64,000 bases of DNA. Origin: Deltaproteobacteria bacterium. GTDB taxonomy: Bacteria; Desulfobacterota; Desulfobacteria; Desulfobacterales; SURF-15. Below are positions 17,670-26,586 of the stretch, piece by piece; the stretch's first letter is position 1, and each line of letters begins with the position of its first letter. Below the pieces are notes generated by a model. It was not told the DNA's origin. It did not search any database and saw only the letters and a program-made list of their open reading frames with translations. The position numbers and the translations under genes are program-made. Location: NCBI GenBank assembly GCA_019309565.1, contig JAFDFZ010000012.1, positions 31,276 through 95,275 of the forward strand, written 5' to 3'.

Positions 17670-19412
17670 GTGAACTCACGTCGAATTATTTTAAGAGATG
17701 CTTATAAAACATTCACCTTGGACCAGGACAAGGTACTGCCACCTGAGCAGACCGTAAAAAAGTTCAAAGAAAAGCTAAAAAAGCTTGATTCAAATATACT
17801 TGAAAGAACGGTTCGAATCGACAACGGCCGTTTGGGCATTCCCGTCTATGTCAGCATCTGTGGTGCTGATGCCAAGGCAGTGACAGGTACGGCAAAACAA
17901 ATGGGAAAAGGGGCGACCCCCGAGCAGGCGGAAGCCAGTGCTGTCATGGAACTCGCCGAGAGATATAGCTTTTTCTGTTTTCGTATGAACCAGGACAATT
18001 TTTTTGTGGACACCTTTCAAAATGTTAAAGACAAAGCCATTTCCTTTGAGCTGATTGCCCAATCCGTCCATGATGAGTCTGAGTCGCTTTCTATAACAAG
18101 AACCATTTTCGAGCGGCTCCCCTTGAAATGGACAGCAGCATTTAATCTGACGCGTCAAGAACCGGTACTGATACCCTTTGACTGGTTTTTCACCATAAAC
18201 CAATTCAACGGTCCATCGGCTGGAAACTGCCGGGAAGAGGCTTTAATTCAAGGAATATGTGAAGTGATCGAGCGTCACGTCTCATCACTCATCAGTGAAA
18301 ACCGAATTTCGGTTCCTTCAATCCGAGCCGAATCTGCTACCGACCCGATGGTCATAGAGATGCTTCAAAAATACAAGAATACAAACATAAAGCTATATCT
18401 ATCCGATTTCACAATGAATATGGGTATTCCATCGGTAGGAGCGCTGGCTTACGACCCATCGACATTCCCTGGAAAAAGCGAAATCGTCTGGACGGCAGGC
18501 ACCACTCCCAGCCCTCAAAAAGCCTTAAGTCGCGCATTGACGGAGGTTGCACAATTGGCAGGGGACTTTAACACAGGATCGAATTATGTAGCCAGCGGAC
18601 TTCCGAAACTCAAAACCCTGAAAGCGGCAGAGTATATCATTCGTTCCGCAGGCAACAAAGACATTGCCGATCTACCGGATCTGTCAGACACGAACATCAA
18701 GACGGAAATCGAGCGATGCGTGGCAGTGCTGTCAGAAAGAGGTCTTGAGGTGATTGTGGTTGACACCACGCACCCTTTGCTTCAGATTCCTGCTTTTTAT
18801 ACAATCATACCGGGCGCCCATTTTCGCGAACGCGCCTCAGCAACGAGCGTGGGATTGTTTTCAGCTAAGCTGATAGCTGAAAACCAAAATCCCCAGGCGG
18901 CTATCGAAAATCTTGAGGCTTTTGATAGAACCCTGCCGGGCCAATACTATACTATGTTCTATTTGGGTACCTGTCACATTGCTGCAGGGAATCTAGAAAA
19001 GGCACTGAGCTGCCTTCAAAAGGCGATAGCGCTTGATCCGGCTGAACAGGATATCCCCAGTATCTATTCATATATGGGGGTGTGCTTGAAAGAAATGGGT
19101 AAATACCGTAAAGCCATTGAAATACTCAAGCAGGGGGCGGCATATGACACCGAGAGGACTGACATCTATAATTTGATGGGGTTTTGCTATTTTAAACTGA
19201 AGAAGCATATGGAAGCCATTGAATGTTTCAAAAAGGTGATCGCTTTAGATTCCGGCTCTGCAATTGATTATGCCAATATCGGGTCAAATTATCGAGAGAT
19301 GGGAGAAACAGAAAAGGCAATCCAATACTACGAGCTGGCGTTGGGCATGGATCCATCCATCGATTTTGCCTGGAAAAATCTCCAAAAACTAAAGCCCAAG
19401 ATTTCCATATAA
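17670..19412 (+). CDS. YcaO-domain protein with C-terminal TPR repeats
   Basis: YcaO enzymes use ATP to activate amide backbones, forming azolines, thioamides or amidines. ATP-binding acidic blocks are visible: ATPEQAEASAVMELAERYSF and EALIQGICEVIERH, then RALTEVAQLAG further along. The last 160 residues or so are TPR repeats (AIALDPAEQDIPSIYSYMGV, KKVIALDSGSAIDYANIGSN). This resembles the stand-alone YcaO-TPR type tied to ribosomal S12 methylthiolation in E. coli rather than peptide natural products, and no precursor peptide or partner cyclase is nearby. I prefer GTG at 17670 with CAGGGAAG upstream; the frame is open to a GTG at 17616. Confidence 0.82.
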   Translation: MNSRRIILRDAYKTFTLDQDKVLPPEQTVKKFKEKLKKLDSNILERTVRIDNGRLGIPVYVSICGADAKAVTGTAKQMGKGATPEQAEASAVMELAERYSFFCFRMNQDNFFVDTFQNVKDKAISFELIAQSVHDESESLSITRTIFERLPLKWTAAFNLTRQEPVLIPFDWFFTINQFNGPSAGNCREEALIQGICEVIERHVSSLISENRISVPSIRAESATDPMVIEMLQKYKNTNIKLYLSDFTMNMGIPSVGALAYDPSTFPGKSEIVWTAGTTPSPQKALSRALTEVAQLAGDFNTGSNYVASGLPKLKTLKAAEYIIRSAGNKDIADLPDLSDTNIKTEIERCVAVLSERGLEVIVVDTTHPLLQIPAFYTIIPGAHFRERASATSVGLFSAKLIAENQNPQAAIENLEAFDRTLPGQYYTMFYLGTCHIAAGNLEKALSCLQKAIALDPAEQDIPSIYSYMGVCLKEMGKYRKAIEILKQGAAYDTERTDIYNLMGFCYFKLKKHMEAIECFKKVIALDSGSAIDYANIGSNYREMGETEKAIQYYELALGMDPSIDFAWKNLQKLKPKISI

Positions 19413-19560
19413 ACGAAGGTGGTAAGCTCGGCCGGAACATTTGTTCCTACCACAGGATAGACGGCTGAAGGCTTTTTCGGTAAAGCAATCAGCTGTGAAA
19501 TTCAGGCTTCAGGCCCCTGGTTGCATTTTGAAGCAGGCGGCTGTTTGAGCCAATCAGCAA

Positions 19561-21813
19561 TCAATTTCGTTTTGTTCGCCACAAATTCAACTGGTGTTGC
19601 AGATCCTGAATGTCCTTTTCAATTTTACGGGCGGTGTTTATCATGGAATTAAGAGTTTTCAACACCTGTCGCCGATCAATCTGTTGAGTATTAACCAGTT
19701 CCACCATTTTAGACAAATCGGTATCCGAGGCCTGAAACTGGTCATTAAGCACTTTATATAGTGCATCCGATACCGCATCTACCAGACGGAAAAAGTATTG
19801 AAATTTCAGATTTTCTCTATAATTTTTGAAATGGGATACAATAGAAGTTTGCGTTTGCTTTTTCATCCGCTCAATTCCATACCGTAACGCGAGGACGGCT
19901 TCTTCCATTTGGTTTTGAACCGGCTTCTTAAGAAGACGCTTCAATATTTTTGTTGCAGAATAGAACCCAAGGCGCAAGGTTGCCTCGGTTCGAATTCTTA
20001 TCGAATAATTCATGACCGCACCGGGAGGTGGCACAGACAGGCCCGCCATCGTTTTTATTGCATCCAAGCTTGGAAGTTCGATTTGCCCAGTGTTTTCAGG
20101 ATCGATGGAAATGCCGAACTTAACCATGTTGCTGTTGTACTCTAGCAATGCTTCTCTTGCCATTCCGGCAAAGGGGGCTCCTATGGATTCAAGATATTCA
20201 CGGATTCGGTTTTCTACCCCCAGGGTGAATCGAGCGATTCTCGGGGCAATGGTTTCAGATATGTGGGTGTCGACAACCTGCTTAAAATCCCTAAAGACCA
20301 GATAAAGTGTATTCGAAAAACCACTGGTTTCAATCCTCTCCTTGTGCTCGGCGGTGGAACCTTTGAAATTTCTAATCACTTCAATGAGATCTACCATGAT
20401 CTCTCCATACCGGATATCGAAAAACTGATTGATATCTGCCTTCAATTCAGCTTTGATTTTTTGGGTCGCGCCATCAAGGGTGCTCCGGATCATGGTCCTT
20501 ATGCTGTCCATCCGTATCCGGTGCTGCTGGATCTTATGAAGAATCTCCGCAGCACTGTTGGAATCTCGAGTAAATATCTCCTCCTGAAGTCTCGTCCAGT
20601 GAGTCATCGCTGAAATCATTACGCCCAGCCGCTCTATGTTGTTAATAAAAAAAAGCGCTGTTCTATCTTGGGTGACTTTTTTCCGAAATTCCGTTTCAAA
20701 CCAAACCGTATTGCGATCAGAGACTTCCACCAACTCGGTTTCTTTTTCCCATTGCTCAAATCTCCTCTGATCCTTAACAGGCAGGTTATCATTGTGGGTC
20801 TTAAACAGGTTGTATAAAGCGGATATCGTATAAATTTCCGGGTTTGGCCTGATTGACGAGAGCTCCTCTCTGAGCTGAGCGATCAAACGATTCAGCTCCT
20901 CAAGCGACTCGTGCTCGCTGAGGTCACAGTTGAGAATAAACAGCGTATTATCCAGTATTCTCATTTTCTTGATCATGGCCAAAAACTTTATGTCCCCCTG
21001 TCGTAAACCCGTTCTGCTGCTTATGACATAAACAAGGAGATGGGCTCGCAACAAATAATCCTGGATCATGGTAATATGAAGCGGGTTGGATGAATCACTT
21101 CCCTGGCAGTCTGCTATCTCGATATTGAAATCCAGGGCGCCGGTAGGAATCTCCAGTTCAATGTCTTTTAGATAAACGGCCAAACTGTCATTTCCCACAA
21201 ACTTCCTGTGCTCTGAAAAGGTTTCATTTGAATACCGCAGCGTCTTCGTATTGCTTCCGATTATCTCTTTCACTGTTTCATACCCTTTGAGATAGCACGT
21301 CAACAAAACGCTGTTAATATTCCGGGTATCATTGGTAATCCACTCGTCTGTCGTCAGAGCAGACAGTGTTTTTTGTAAGGCCATTCGTTGTTGACTGTTT
21401 CGAATATCGAACCGATCATTATTAAAGCCACCGCCTGCGGCCGGGAACAGGACCAGGGCATTTACAATTTCTTCGTTGATCTCATCCCAGGACTTGAAGT
21501 AAAGCGTGGCATTCAGGCGTGGGCCGGTGCGTATTCTGGTTACGATAGATGTAATAACTCCTGCTCCCCGCATAAGATAGTCGCCCATGAGCAGTGAGTT
21601 CACAAATGTGCTTTTTCCGGATTTGATGGCGCCGACAACGGCTACCCGTATAATTTCCGAGGATAACTGCCTTTCAACCTCCTGACAGGTTCTCCGCCAC
21701 TGGCCCAGTGCTTCCATCGACACGCCGGGTAACAATCGGGCCTGTTCAATCCAATCAGACAGGGATCGGCAAATTGTAAGAAGTTCGTTTTTTGCCTGCT
21801 GATAATTTTCCAT
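19561..21813 (-). CDS. Dynamin-family GTPase-like protein
   Basis: A 750-residue protein with an N-terminal GTPase domain. The P-loop is GAIKSGKST (residues 61-69), a switch threonine lies in GAGVITSIVTRI, the G3-like motif is DCQGSDSS and the G4-like motif is NCDLSEHE (N rather than the usual T/N-K-x-D). Long helical segments follow, as in bacterial dynamin-like proteins that remodel membranes. The start ATG at 21813 opens the domain and lies after an AGGAG about 12 nt upstream; the frame continues 24 codons further. No second dynamin gene is adjacent, unlike many bacterial pairs. Confidence 0.75.
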   Translation of the reverse strand: MENYQQAKNELLTICRSLSDWIEQARLLPGVSMEALGQWRRTCQEVERQLSSEIIRVAVVGAIKSGKSTFVNSLLMGDYLMRGAGVITSIVTRIRTGPRLNATLYFKSWDEINEEIVNALVLFPAAGGGFNNDRFDIRNSQQRMALQKTLSALTTDEWITNDTRNINSVLLTCYLKGYETVKEIIGSNTKTLRYSNETFSEHRKFVGNDSLAVYLKDIELEIPTGALDFNIEIADCQGSDSSNPLHITMIQDYLLRAHLLVYVISSRTGLRQGDIKFLAMIKKMRILDNTLFILNCDLSEHESLEELNRLIAQLREELSSIRPNPEIYTISALYNLFKTHNDNLPVKDQRRFEQWEKETELVEVSDRNTVWFETEFRKKVTQDRTALFFINNIERLGVMISAMTHWTRLQEEIFTRDSNSAAEILHKIQQHRIRMDSIRTMIRSTLDGATQKIKAELKADINQFFDIRYGEIMVDLIEVIRNFKGSTAEHKERIETSGFSNTLYLVFRDFKQVVDTHISETIAPRIARFTLGVENRIREYLESIGAPFAGMAREALLEYNSNMVKFGISIDPENTGQIELPSLDAIKTMAGLSVPPPGAVMNYSIRIRTEATLRLGFYSATKILKRLLKKPVQNQMEEAVLALRYGIERMKKQTQTSIVSHFKNYRENLKFQYFFRLVDAVSDALYKVLNDQFQASDTDLSKMVELVNTQQIDRRQVLKTLNSMINTARKIEKDIQDLQHQLNLWRTKRN

Positions 21814-21986
21814 TCCTGGCAATATCTCCTGTATTTTATGACATATTAATAAGATACAGTGCACATGATTTGAAAAAATCGTCAACGTATGATATTAAAG
21901 AAAAGCGAACCCGCAAAGCCCATGTATAAAAAAACGCCGGTATTCATGTTTTGCGGGAACCAATTTCGGAAGGGAAAAATAGGTTT

Positions 21987-22127
21987 ATGTCAGAAAAACA
22001 TCCTGAATGTCCGCTATATAATCCCTTAAACTGCAAGGAGTATTATAATCCCAAGCTTTGCGCATTTGTGAGGAAAGATAAAGTCTGCATGAAGAAAAAG
22101 AAACCCAAAACAACGACAAAAAAATAG
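21987..22127 (+). CDS. 46-residue four-cysteine basic protein
   Basis: A short gene with an AAGGGA-type site 12-17 nt upstream. The product has four regularly spaced cysteines (C8, C16, C25, C34; spacing x7-x8-x8), the phrases PLYNPLNC and YYNPKLCAF, and a Lys-rich tail after C34. The spacing suggests a small metal site. I recall similar short proteins in Desulfobacterota, but no function is known to me. A 9-bp inverted repeat (CCGCAAA/TTTGCGG type) lies just upstream at 21910-21957. Confidence 0.6.
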   Translation: MSEKHPECPLYNPLNCKEYYNPKLCAFVRKDKVCMKKKKPKTTTKK

Positions 22128-22190
22128 GCATCTGCACTTTAAAGTGACCGATACCTGCTTGAACCCTGCATCGGGCCGTTCGGGTATTTG

Positions 22191-22775
22191 TTACGCATGA
22201 CCGGCAGTGTTCGACAGCAACGTCGGATCGATTCCCATTTTTTTTACGGCTGTCTGCCAACGCATCTCAACCGGTATGTCAAAAACAATCTCCTTTAGTA
22301 AAGCGCTTGTAAGCCAGGCATTTTGTTTTATCTCATCCTCCAGCTGGCCCGGCCCCCACCCGGCGCATCCCAGACTAATCAAGAAAGATTTCGGGCCGCT
22401 TCCGGAAGATAGGGCTGACAGAATATCAATGGTATTGCTCATGGCTATTGATGGACCCACCTGAAAACAACCCTCCCATTCAAAGGGAGGACCATGCAAC
22501 ACAAAAATCTCATTGATACTCACCGGGCCACCAATATGAACGGGAATGGATTCCGCCCCCGGCCCCGCCTCCAGTTTCAGCTCCTCAAATATATCTTTTC
22601 CCGACAGCAAAGAATGGATACGGTTCAAAACGATCCCTATTGCTCCCTCTTTCGTATGCTCACAAATAAAGGTGACGGTTTGATGGAAATTCGGATCCGT
22701 CAGCCCTGGCATGGCGATCAACAGATGTCCCTTGAGCGAACCCATTAACTGAGGGGTATTATGTTGTCCCGGCAT
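22191..22775 (-). CDS. YqgE/AlgH-family protein
   Basis: A 194-residue member of DUF179. It has GHLLIAMPGLTDPNFHQTVT at the N-terminus, GAIGIVLNR, then VHIGGPVSINEIFVLHGPP, and the late SLGCAGWGPGQLEDEIKQNA block, all diagnostic. The function of YqgE is not established. The preferred start MPGQHNTP has a GCGGGA ribosome-like site; the frame is open eight codons upstream. It is the complete, leaderless paralogue of the exported form at the left window edge. Confidence 0.9.
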   Translation of the reverse strand: MPGQHNTPQLMGSLKGHLLIAMPGLTDPNFHQTVTFICEHTKEGAIGIVLNRIHSLLSGKDIFEELKLEAGPGAESIPVHIGGPVSINEIFVLHGPPFEWEGCFQVGPSIAMSNTIDILSALSSGSGPKSFLISLGCAGWGPGQLEDEIKQNAWLTSALLKEIVFDIPVEMRWQTAVKKMGIDPTLLSNTAGHA

Positions 22776-22796
22776 AGGAATCCCGCTTAAAATTAA

Positions 22797-23104
22797 CACT
22801 CAAGTTTCGCACCCTTAAATGCGTTGTAAAGCCTTATAATGATGGCGTCGAATGAAATTTTTGGAAGGCAGAATACACTTTATCATCCTTCGATGACGGC
22901 ACAATGGAAGTCAACAAAGCGCTTAAACCAGAGGTATCAGGATCTTCCACTACTTAGCAACCTTTGCCTTGTGCCTTTGTTCGATGTTTCCGACTGGGTG
23001 CAGCCTAAGGGCTTCGGTGTAATTATTTTGCCTTCCAAAATTTTATTCGACTTAAGATCTATTTACAATTTTACGGTAAAACAGGGTGCGAAACTTGAGT
23101 TAAC
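22797..23104. repeat. 308-bp imperfect inverted-repeat element (MITE-like)
   Basis: The two ends are long imperfect complements. ACTCAAGTTTCGCACCCT at the left (about 22798-22815) matches AGGGTGCGAAACTTGAGT at the right (23083-23100). Inside these, GTCGAATGAAATTTTTGGAAGGCA near 22848 matches TGCCTTCCAAAATTTTATTCGAC near 23031. About 150 bp lie between the arms. It fills the gap between the YqgE and cutA genes and has no coding logic of its own. The structure suggests a non-autonomous mobile element or a long RNA hairpin. Confidence 0.7.
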
Positions 23105-23201
23105 ATCCCGGAAATTCTACAAGTTTCCCAATGTATCCATTCGGAGCCAAACCCCTGAGCCCCTTTTTGTCTTTAAGCTTATATTTATTAGCAGGGACTT
23201 G

Positions 23202-23516
23202 TCAATATACGCTGTCGGCAATCCAGTCTAAAAAAGCCTGGTTTCCACCCGATACTGGAAGGCTTACGATACATGGACATTCATATGAATGGAGAGATTT
23301 CACCCTGTCTACTATCTGTGGAATCTTGGCCTCAACCGTCTTTGCGATCACGATCACTTCGTTATCTTGCTGCAACTTCCCTTGCCACATATAGATTGAG
23401 CTCATTTTATCGATAATGTTCACACAAGCTGCAAGCTTTGATTCAACCAGAGCTTTTCCAATGACTTCAGCCTCCTGCATACTGCCGACTGTGATGTAAA
23501 CAAAGTTAATCTTCAT
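23202..23516 (-). CDS. cutA: Divalent-cation tolerance protein CutA
   Basis: A 104-residue CutA1 protein, the normal length. Family blocks are visible: FVYITVGSMQEAEVIGKALV, LAACVNII, SSIYMWQGKLQQDNEV, and the C-terminal PCIVSLPVSGGNQAFLDWI. CutA trimers bind copper and other divalent metals; the physiological role is uncertain. The start is marked by GGAGG eight bases upstream. It lies downstream of the CC/Se-motif gene on the same strand, with 110 bp between. Confidence 0.93.
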   Translation of the reverse strand: MKINFVYITVGSMQEAEVIGKALVESKLAACVNIIDKMSSIYMWQGKLQQDNEVIVIAKTVEAKIPQIVDRVKSLHSYECPCIVSLPVSGGNQAFLDWIADSVY

Positions 23517-23626
23517 ATTATCACCTCCAGAGCATAACGGCGTTATAAGTTGAGACCATGGATTTTAGCACCCCAGCATGCATGAAAGCCTTTGATCGTC
23601 TCTCTGGGGGCTAATCCACATCCCAC

Positions 23627-23929
23627 CTAGATTGGAACGGTGGCACCACTTAAACAAAGCCGTTTTTTGAAAATACCTTCGGTGGTGAGGGTAAGGGGAT
23701 GATGAATCTTGATATTTCGGGAGATAAAGATGTGGCGGCCTTCCGCCTGGAAATAACGATACCCGGAGGCGTTTTTGGGCGCCTCATATACCGTTTCAAT
23801 CTCTTTGGCAATCCCCACACAACATCCGCTGACAGTGATTTCAACTAGTTTGAATGTTACATCCTCAATTCCATTTTCATCAAAAAATCTTCTTGCCGAT
23901 TTAGATATATGAATTTTCAAACCTTCCAT
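23627..23929 (-). CDS. CC/Se-motif family protein (HesB/IscA-like; cysteine form of a selenoprotein family)
   Basis: The 100-residue product begins MEGLKIHISKSARRFF and carries the paired-cysteine motif SGCCVG. RYFQAEGRHIFISRNIK and a late LCLSG follow. This layout matches what I know as the CC/Se motif family, where one cysteine is replaced by selenocysteine in some members. Here both positions are ordinary Cys codons (TGT, TGC). A redox or metal-related role is likely but not proven. GAGG lies seven bases before the ATG at 23929; an ATG four codons upstream is less well placed. Confidence 0.6.
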   Translation of the reverse strand: MEGLKIHISKSARRFFDENGIEDVTFKLVEITVSGCCVGIAKEIETVYEAPKNASGYRYFQAEGRHIFISRNIKIHHPLTLTTEGIFKKRLCLSGATVPI

Positions 23930-24402
23930 GTGATACCTCACATAACAAATTTCCCCATTTCATCATATAGATGCTTTTTACCAAAACCCAGATAAAATTT
24001 TCATATTATGTTTCAATATAATTCCCTTTGTTTTAAAACTCAACTGGGATGGTCGTTTGTCATCAATTCTCCTTTATCTTAATGGTAAAGATTTTCTTTT
24101 AATTTGACAAAACGGCACGGTAGTGGATATTTAATGGCATATATCATAAAAAGCCTGGTCTAAAGCGGGGCACAACAGGAATTCTCGGTTAATTTGCTGT
24201 GGAGCCGGGCGATCGGATTTTGGAGCGGTCAAACTGTTTGAAGCATAGAAGTTACCCTTAAACCGAGCCATACAAAGGCTTTAGTTGGCCCAAAACAGCG
24301 AGCGCCCCCCGCAGCGTGCCGAAGCGTAGCAAAGATCCCCCTTAAGCGGGGCTGCGAGGTTTACAATTTAGCTTCTGCACACGAATAGAAAGGAGAACGA
24401 AC
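23930..24402. other. Intergenic stretch of 473 bp
   Basis: No gene is supported. It contains one copy of the ATTCTCGGT-type motif near 24181 and a member of the AACAGCGAGCGC repeat family at 24294-24360. The ribosome site for the glycerate kinase (AAAGGAG) is at its end. Confidence 0.5.
24294..24360 (+). repeat. Dispersed intergenic repeat, AACAGCGAGCGC family (copy 1)
   Basis: The segment starts AACAGCGAGCGC and ends CCCTTAAGCGGGGCTGCGAG. The same two end-blocks recur on the opposite strand at 37537-37641, with a longer middle. A partial relative (GAAACAGCGAGC) occurs near 41325. Confidence 0.5.
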
Positions 24403-25743
24403 ATGACATATGATCTTGAAAAAATGCGCAAAGACGCAATCAAGATATTTCACAGAGGGCTTGAAGCCGTTGAGCCTGCCGCCGCTGTGAAAAGAAACTG
24501 CAGATTGACAGATGGCATGTTGCGAATTGGAAAGTCAACATTTGATCTTTCAAAAATAGACAATATCTATGTTGTCGGAACCGGCAAAGCTTCTGCACCA
24601 ATGGCAGCGGCCATCGAAGATATTCTGGGGGAGCGTATCGCGAAAGGCATCGTTAACGTCAAATACGGACATGTCGCACAATTGAAAACCGTTAAACTCA
24701 TCGAGGCGGGCCACCCGATCCCGGATGAAAACGGCCAGGCAGGAGCACAGTCCATTCTAAATCTGGTAAACGACGCCGGAAAAAATGATTTAGTAGTATG
24801 CCTTATATCCGGGGGCGGATCTGCACTGCTCCCATTGCCCTTTCAGGGACTCACCTTAAAAGACAAACAGGATACAACAGATGTCCTGCTCGCCTGTGGG
24901 GCAACCATCCATGAAATAAACGCTATCCGAAAACACCTTTCGGCTGTTAAGGGCGGTCGTCTAGCCAAAGCCGCATTCCCTGCCACCATCGTTTCACTGA
25001 TGCTATCCGATGTGATTGGCGATAATCTGGATGTAATCGCATCGGGGCCTACGGTCCCAGATTCTAGTACATTCAAAGATTGCATGAACATATTTTCCAA
25101 ATACAGCATCATCAACAGGTTGCCCAGAGCTGTTGTTGATCATATCGAAGCAGGAATTTCGGGAACCATACCGGAAACCCCAAAGCCAGATGACCCGGTA
25201 TTTGAAAAAACCCATAACCTGGTGATCGGAAGCAATATAGACGCAATCAGAGCCGCGAAAAAAGAGGCAGAAGCACTTGGATATCGGACTCTGGTTCTTT
25301 CCTCTATGATCGAGGGAGAAACAAGAGAAGTCGCCCTGGTACATGGGGCGCTGGCAAGAGAGGTGCTTAGAACGGGAAATCCTCTTCCTGCTCCCGCCTG
25401 TATTCTTTCCGGAGGAGAAACAACCGTAACCCTAAAGGGCGACGGCCTCGGGGGGCGGAATCAGGAATTTGCCCTTGCTGCTGCTCTTGACATAGCAGGT
25501 CATGATAGGATCGTGGTTCTCAGTGGGGGAACGGATGGAAATGACGGCCCCACGGACGCAGCGGGTGCAATAGCAGACAACAACACTCTTAAACGGGCAG
25601 AAAAAATGAACCTCTCACCACATATGTTTCTTGAGAAAAACGATTCCTATCACTTTTTTGAAAAATTAGGTGACCTGTTCAAAACCGGGCCCACCAACAC
25701 CAACGTGATGGACCTGAGAATTATTCTGGTATCAAAACCATAG
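24403..25743 (+). CDS. Glycerate 2-kinase, MOFRL/GckA type
   Basis: The 446-residue protein belongs to the GckA/TtuD glycerate kinase family, which phosphorylates D-glycerate to 2-phosphoglycerate using ATP. N-terminal domain blocks are VVGTGKASAPMAAAIE, GHPIPDENG and LISGGGSALLPLP. The MOFRL C-terminal domain reads LSGGETTVTLKGDGLGGRNQ and VVLSGGTDGNDGPTDAAGA. Length is typical. The ATG has AAAGGAG ahead of it. It stands alone on the plus strand, so it probably has its own promoter. Confidence 0.92.
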   Translation: MTYDLEKMRKDAIKIFHRGLEAVEPAAAVKRNCRLTDGMLRIGKSTFDLSKIDNIYVVGTGKASAPMAAAIEDILGERIAKGIVNVKYGHVAQLKTVKLIEAGHPIPDENGQAGAQSILNLVNDAGKNDLVVCLISGGGSALLPLPFQGLTLKDKQDTTDVLLACGATIHEINAIRKHLSAVKGGRLAKAAFPATIVSLMLSDVIGDNLDVIASGPTVPDSSTFKDCMNIFSKYSIINRLPRAVVDHIEAGISGTIPETPKPDDPVFEKTHNLVIGSNIDAIRAAKKEAEALGYRTLVLSSMIEGETREVALVHGALAREVLRTGNPLPAPACILSGGETTVTLKGDGLGGRNQEFALAAALDIAGHDRIVVLSGGTDGNDGPTDAAGAIADNNTLKRAEKMNLSPHMFLEKNDSYHFFEKLGDLFKTGPTNTNVMDLRIILVSKP

Positions 25744-25834
25744 CGGTCGTTTAAAAGCTACTTATGAAACGCTGAAACTTCCTTGCAACAATTCTCGGTG
25801 AAATACGGGCCGCAGGCCGGAGAGTTGCATTTTG

Positions 25835-25870
25835 AGCCAAGTGGCTGAGAAAGCGCTCTCTTTTTTATTT
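25835..25870 (+). terminator. Weak terminator-like element after the glycerate kinase gene
   Basis: AGCC-AAGT-GGCT and GAGA-AAGCGC-TCTC form two short stems, followed at once by TTTTTT on the plus strand. The stems are short, so efficiency is uncertain. Confidence 0.4.
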
Positions 25871-26082
25871 CAAGGACTATAGGGAATTGGCTCTCCCCAC
25901 CATCCCTGCTCAATTGTTTTCCGATAGGTTTCCTCGGAGGGCTGTTTGTACCCCCATAGACTGAATTTCAAATGATCCCAATTTCTAAACAGGGTGTTAT
26001 GTTCGGCAAATTGGGTTTCCTTTGCAACCGTACAGGAAGAGAGCAAAACCACGCAAGATAGGAGAAGCACTAGATTTCTCAT
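25870..26082 (-). CDS. Small lipoprotein, 70 residues
   Basis: The product starts MRNLVLLLSCVVLLSSC, a compact leader with lipobox LLSSC. About 53 mature residues rich in aromatics follow (WDHLKFSLWGYKQPSEETY, then WWGEPIPY). The family is not recognised. AAGG precedes the ATG. It is convergent with the glycerate kinase gene and would be exported and membrane-anchored. Confidence 0.6.
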   Translation of the reverse strand: MRNLVLLLSCVVLLSSCTVAKETQFAEHNTLFRNWDHLKFSLWGYKQPSEETYRKTIEQGWWGEPIPYSP

Positions 26083-26586
26083 AAACCTTATCCCCATCGC
26101 CTTTTTCTGTTTTAATTTTGTACACTTTTTTTCTCAAAAATTCAAGTACTTTTTGATTCATCTATTGCTTCTTTGTAATCAATATAATTCAGTATTTTCC
26201 CTCTTCTTACGATGAACGGATCGGCTAGTATCACAGGCTTATTCATTTTTATCTTTTCCCTTAACCGCAAACTTGTTATGTGATATGAAACAGTGTAGAG
26301 GGGAATCAGCAATTCTCGGTGAAAGGCGTAAATCCCGATCTTTCTGGAAACCAAAATACAAAGATCTTAAAATTTGCGTTTGCACCATAAGAGGCAAGAT
26401 GCTGGATGCTGGTTTCTGGATACTGGACATTAAAAGGTAACAATCCTTATTTTACCCAGCATCCAGCATCATTCCAATAAGGAGATCACAACGTCTTCTT
26501 AAAATTTTTTGCCATAAAAAATACAATATTTATATAAGAAGCTAACAATTGCAAGATAAGAACATCTTTTCGAAAGCCATGGCCTT
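26083..26586. other. Intergenic stretch of 504 bp with repeats
   Basis: No clear gene. A 34-codon minus-strand frame (MNKPVILADPFIV) ending near 26150 has only a weak ribosome site. It also contains an ATTCTCGGTGAAA motif at about 26312 and the palindromic repeat at 26398-26470. Confidence 0.45.
26398..26470. repeat. Palindromic GATGCTGGATGCTGG repeat
   Basis: GATGCTGGATGCTGG at 26398-26412 is exactly complementary to CCAGCATCCAGCATC at 26456-26470, separated by 43 nt. Each arm is itself a tandem GATGCTG unit. Such GCTGGAT-type repeats are widespread in intergenic DNA of many bacteria; the role is unknown. Confidence 0.7.

Noticed and set aside
22839..23231. Open frame of about 130 codons across the inverted-repeat element
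   Set aside because: It spans both arms of the hairpin, has no ribosome site and overlaps the end of cutA; composition is not protein-like.
26142..26354. Short minus-strand frames (34-70 codons) in the 26.1-26.5 kb gap
   Set aside because: Only a weak ribosome site, no known motif, and overlap with repeats.
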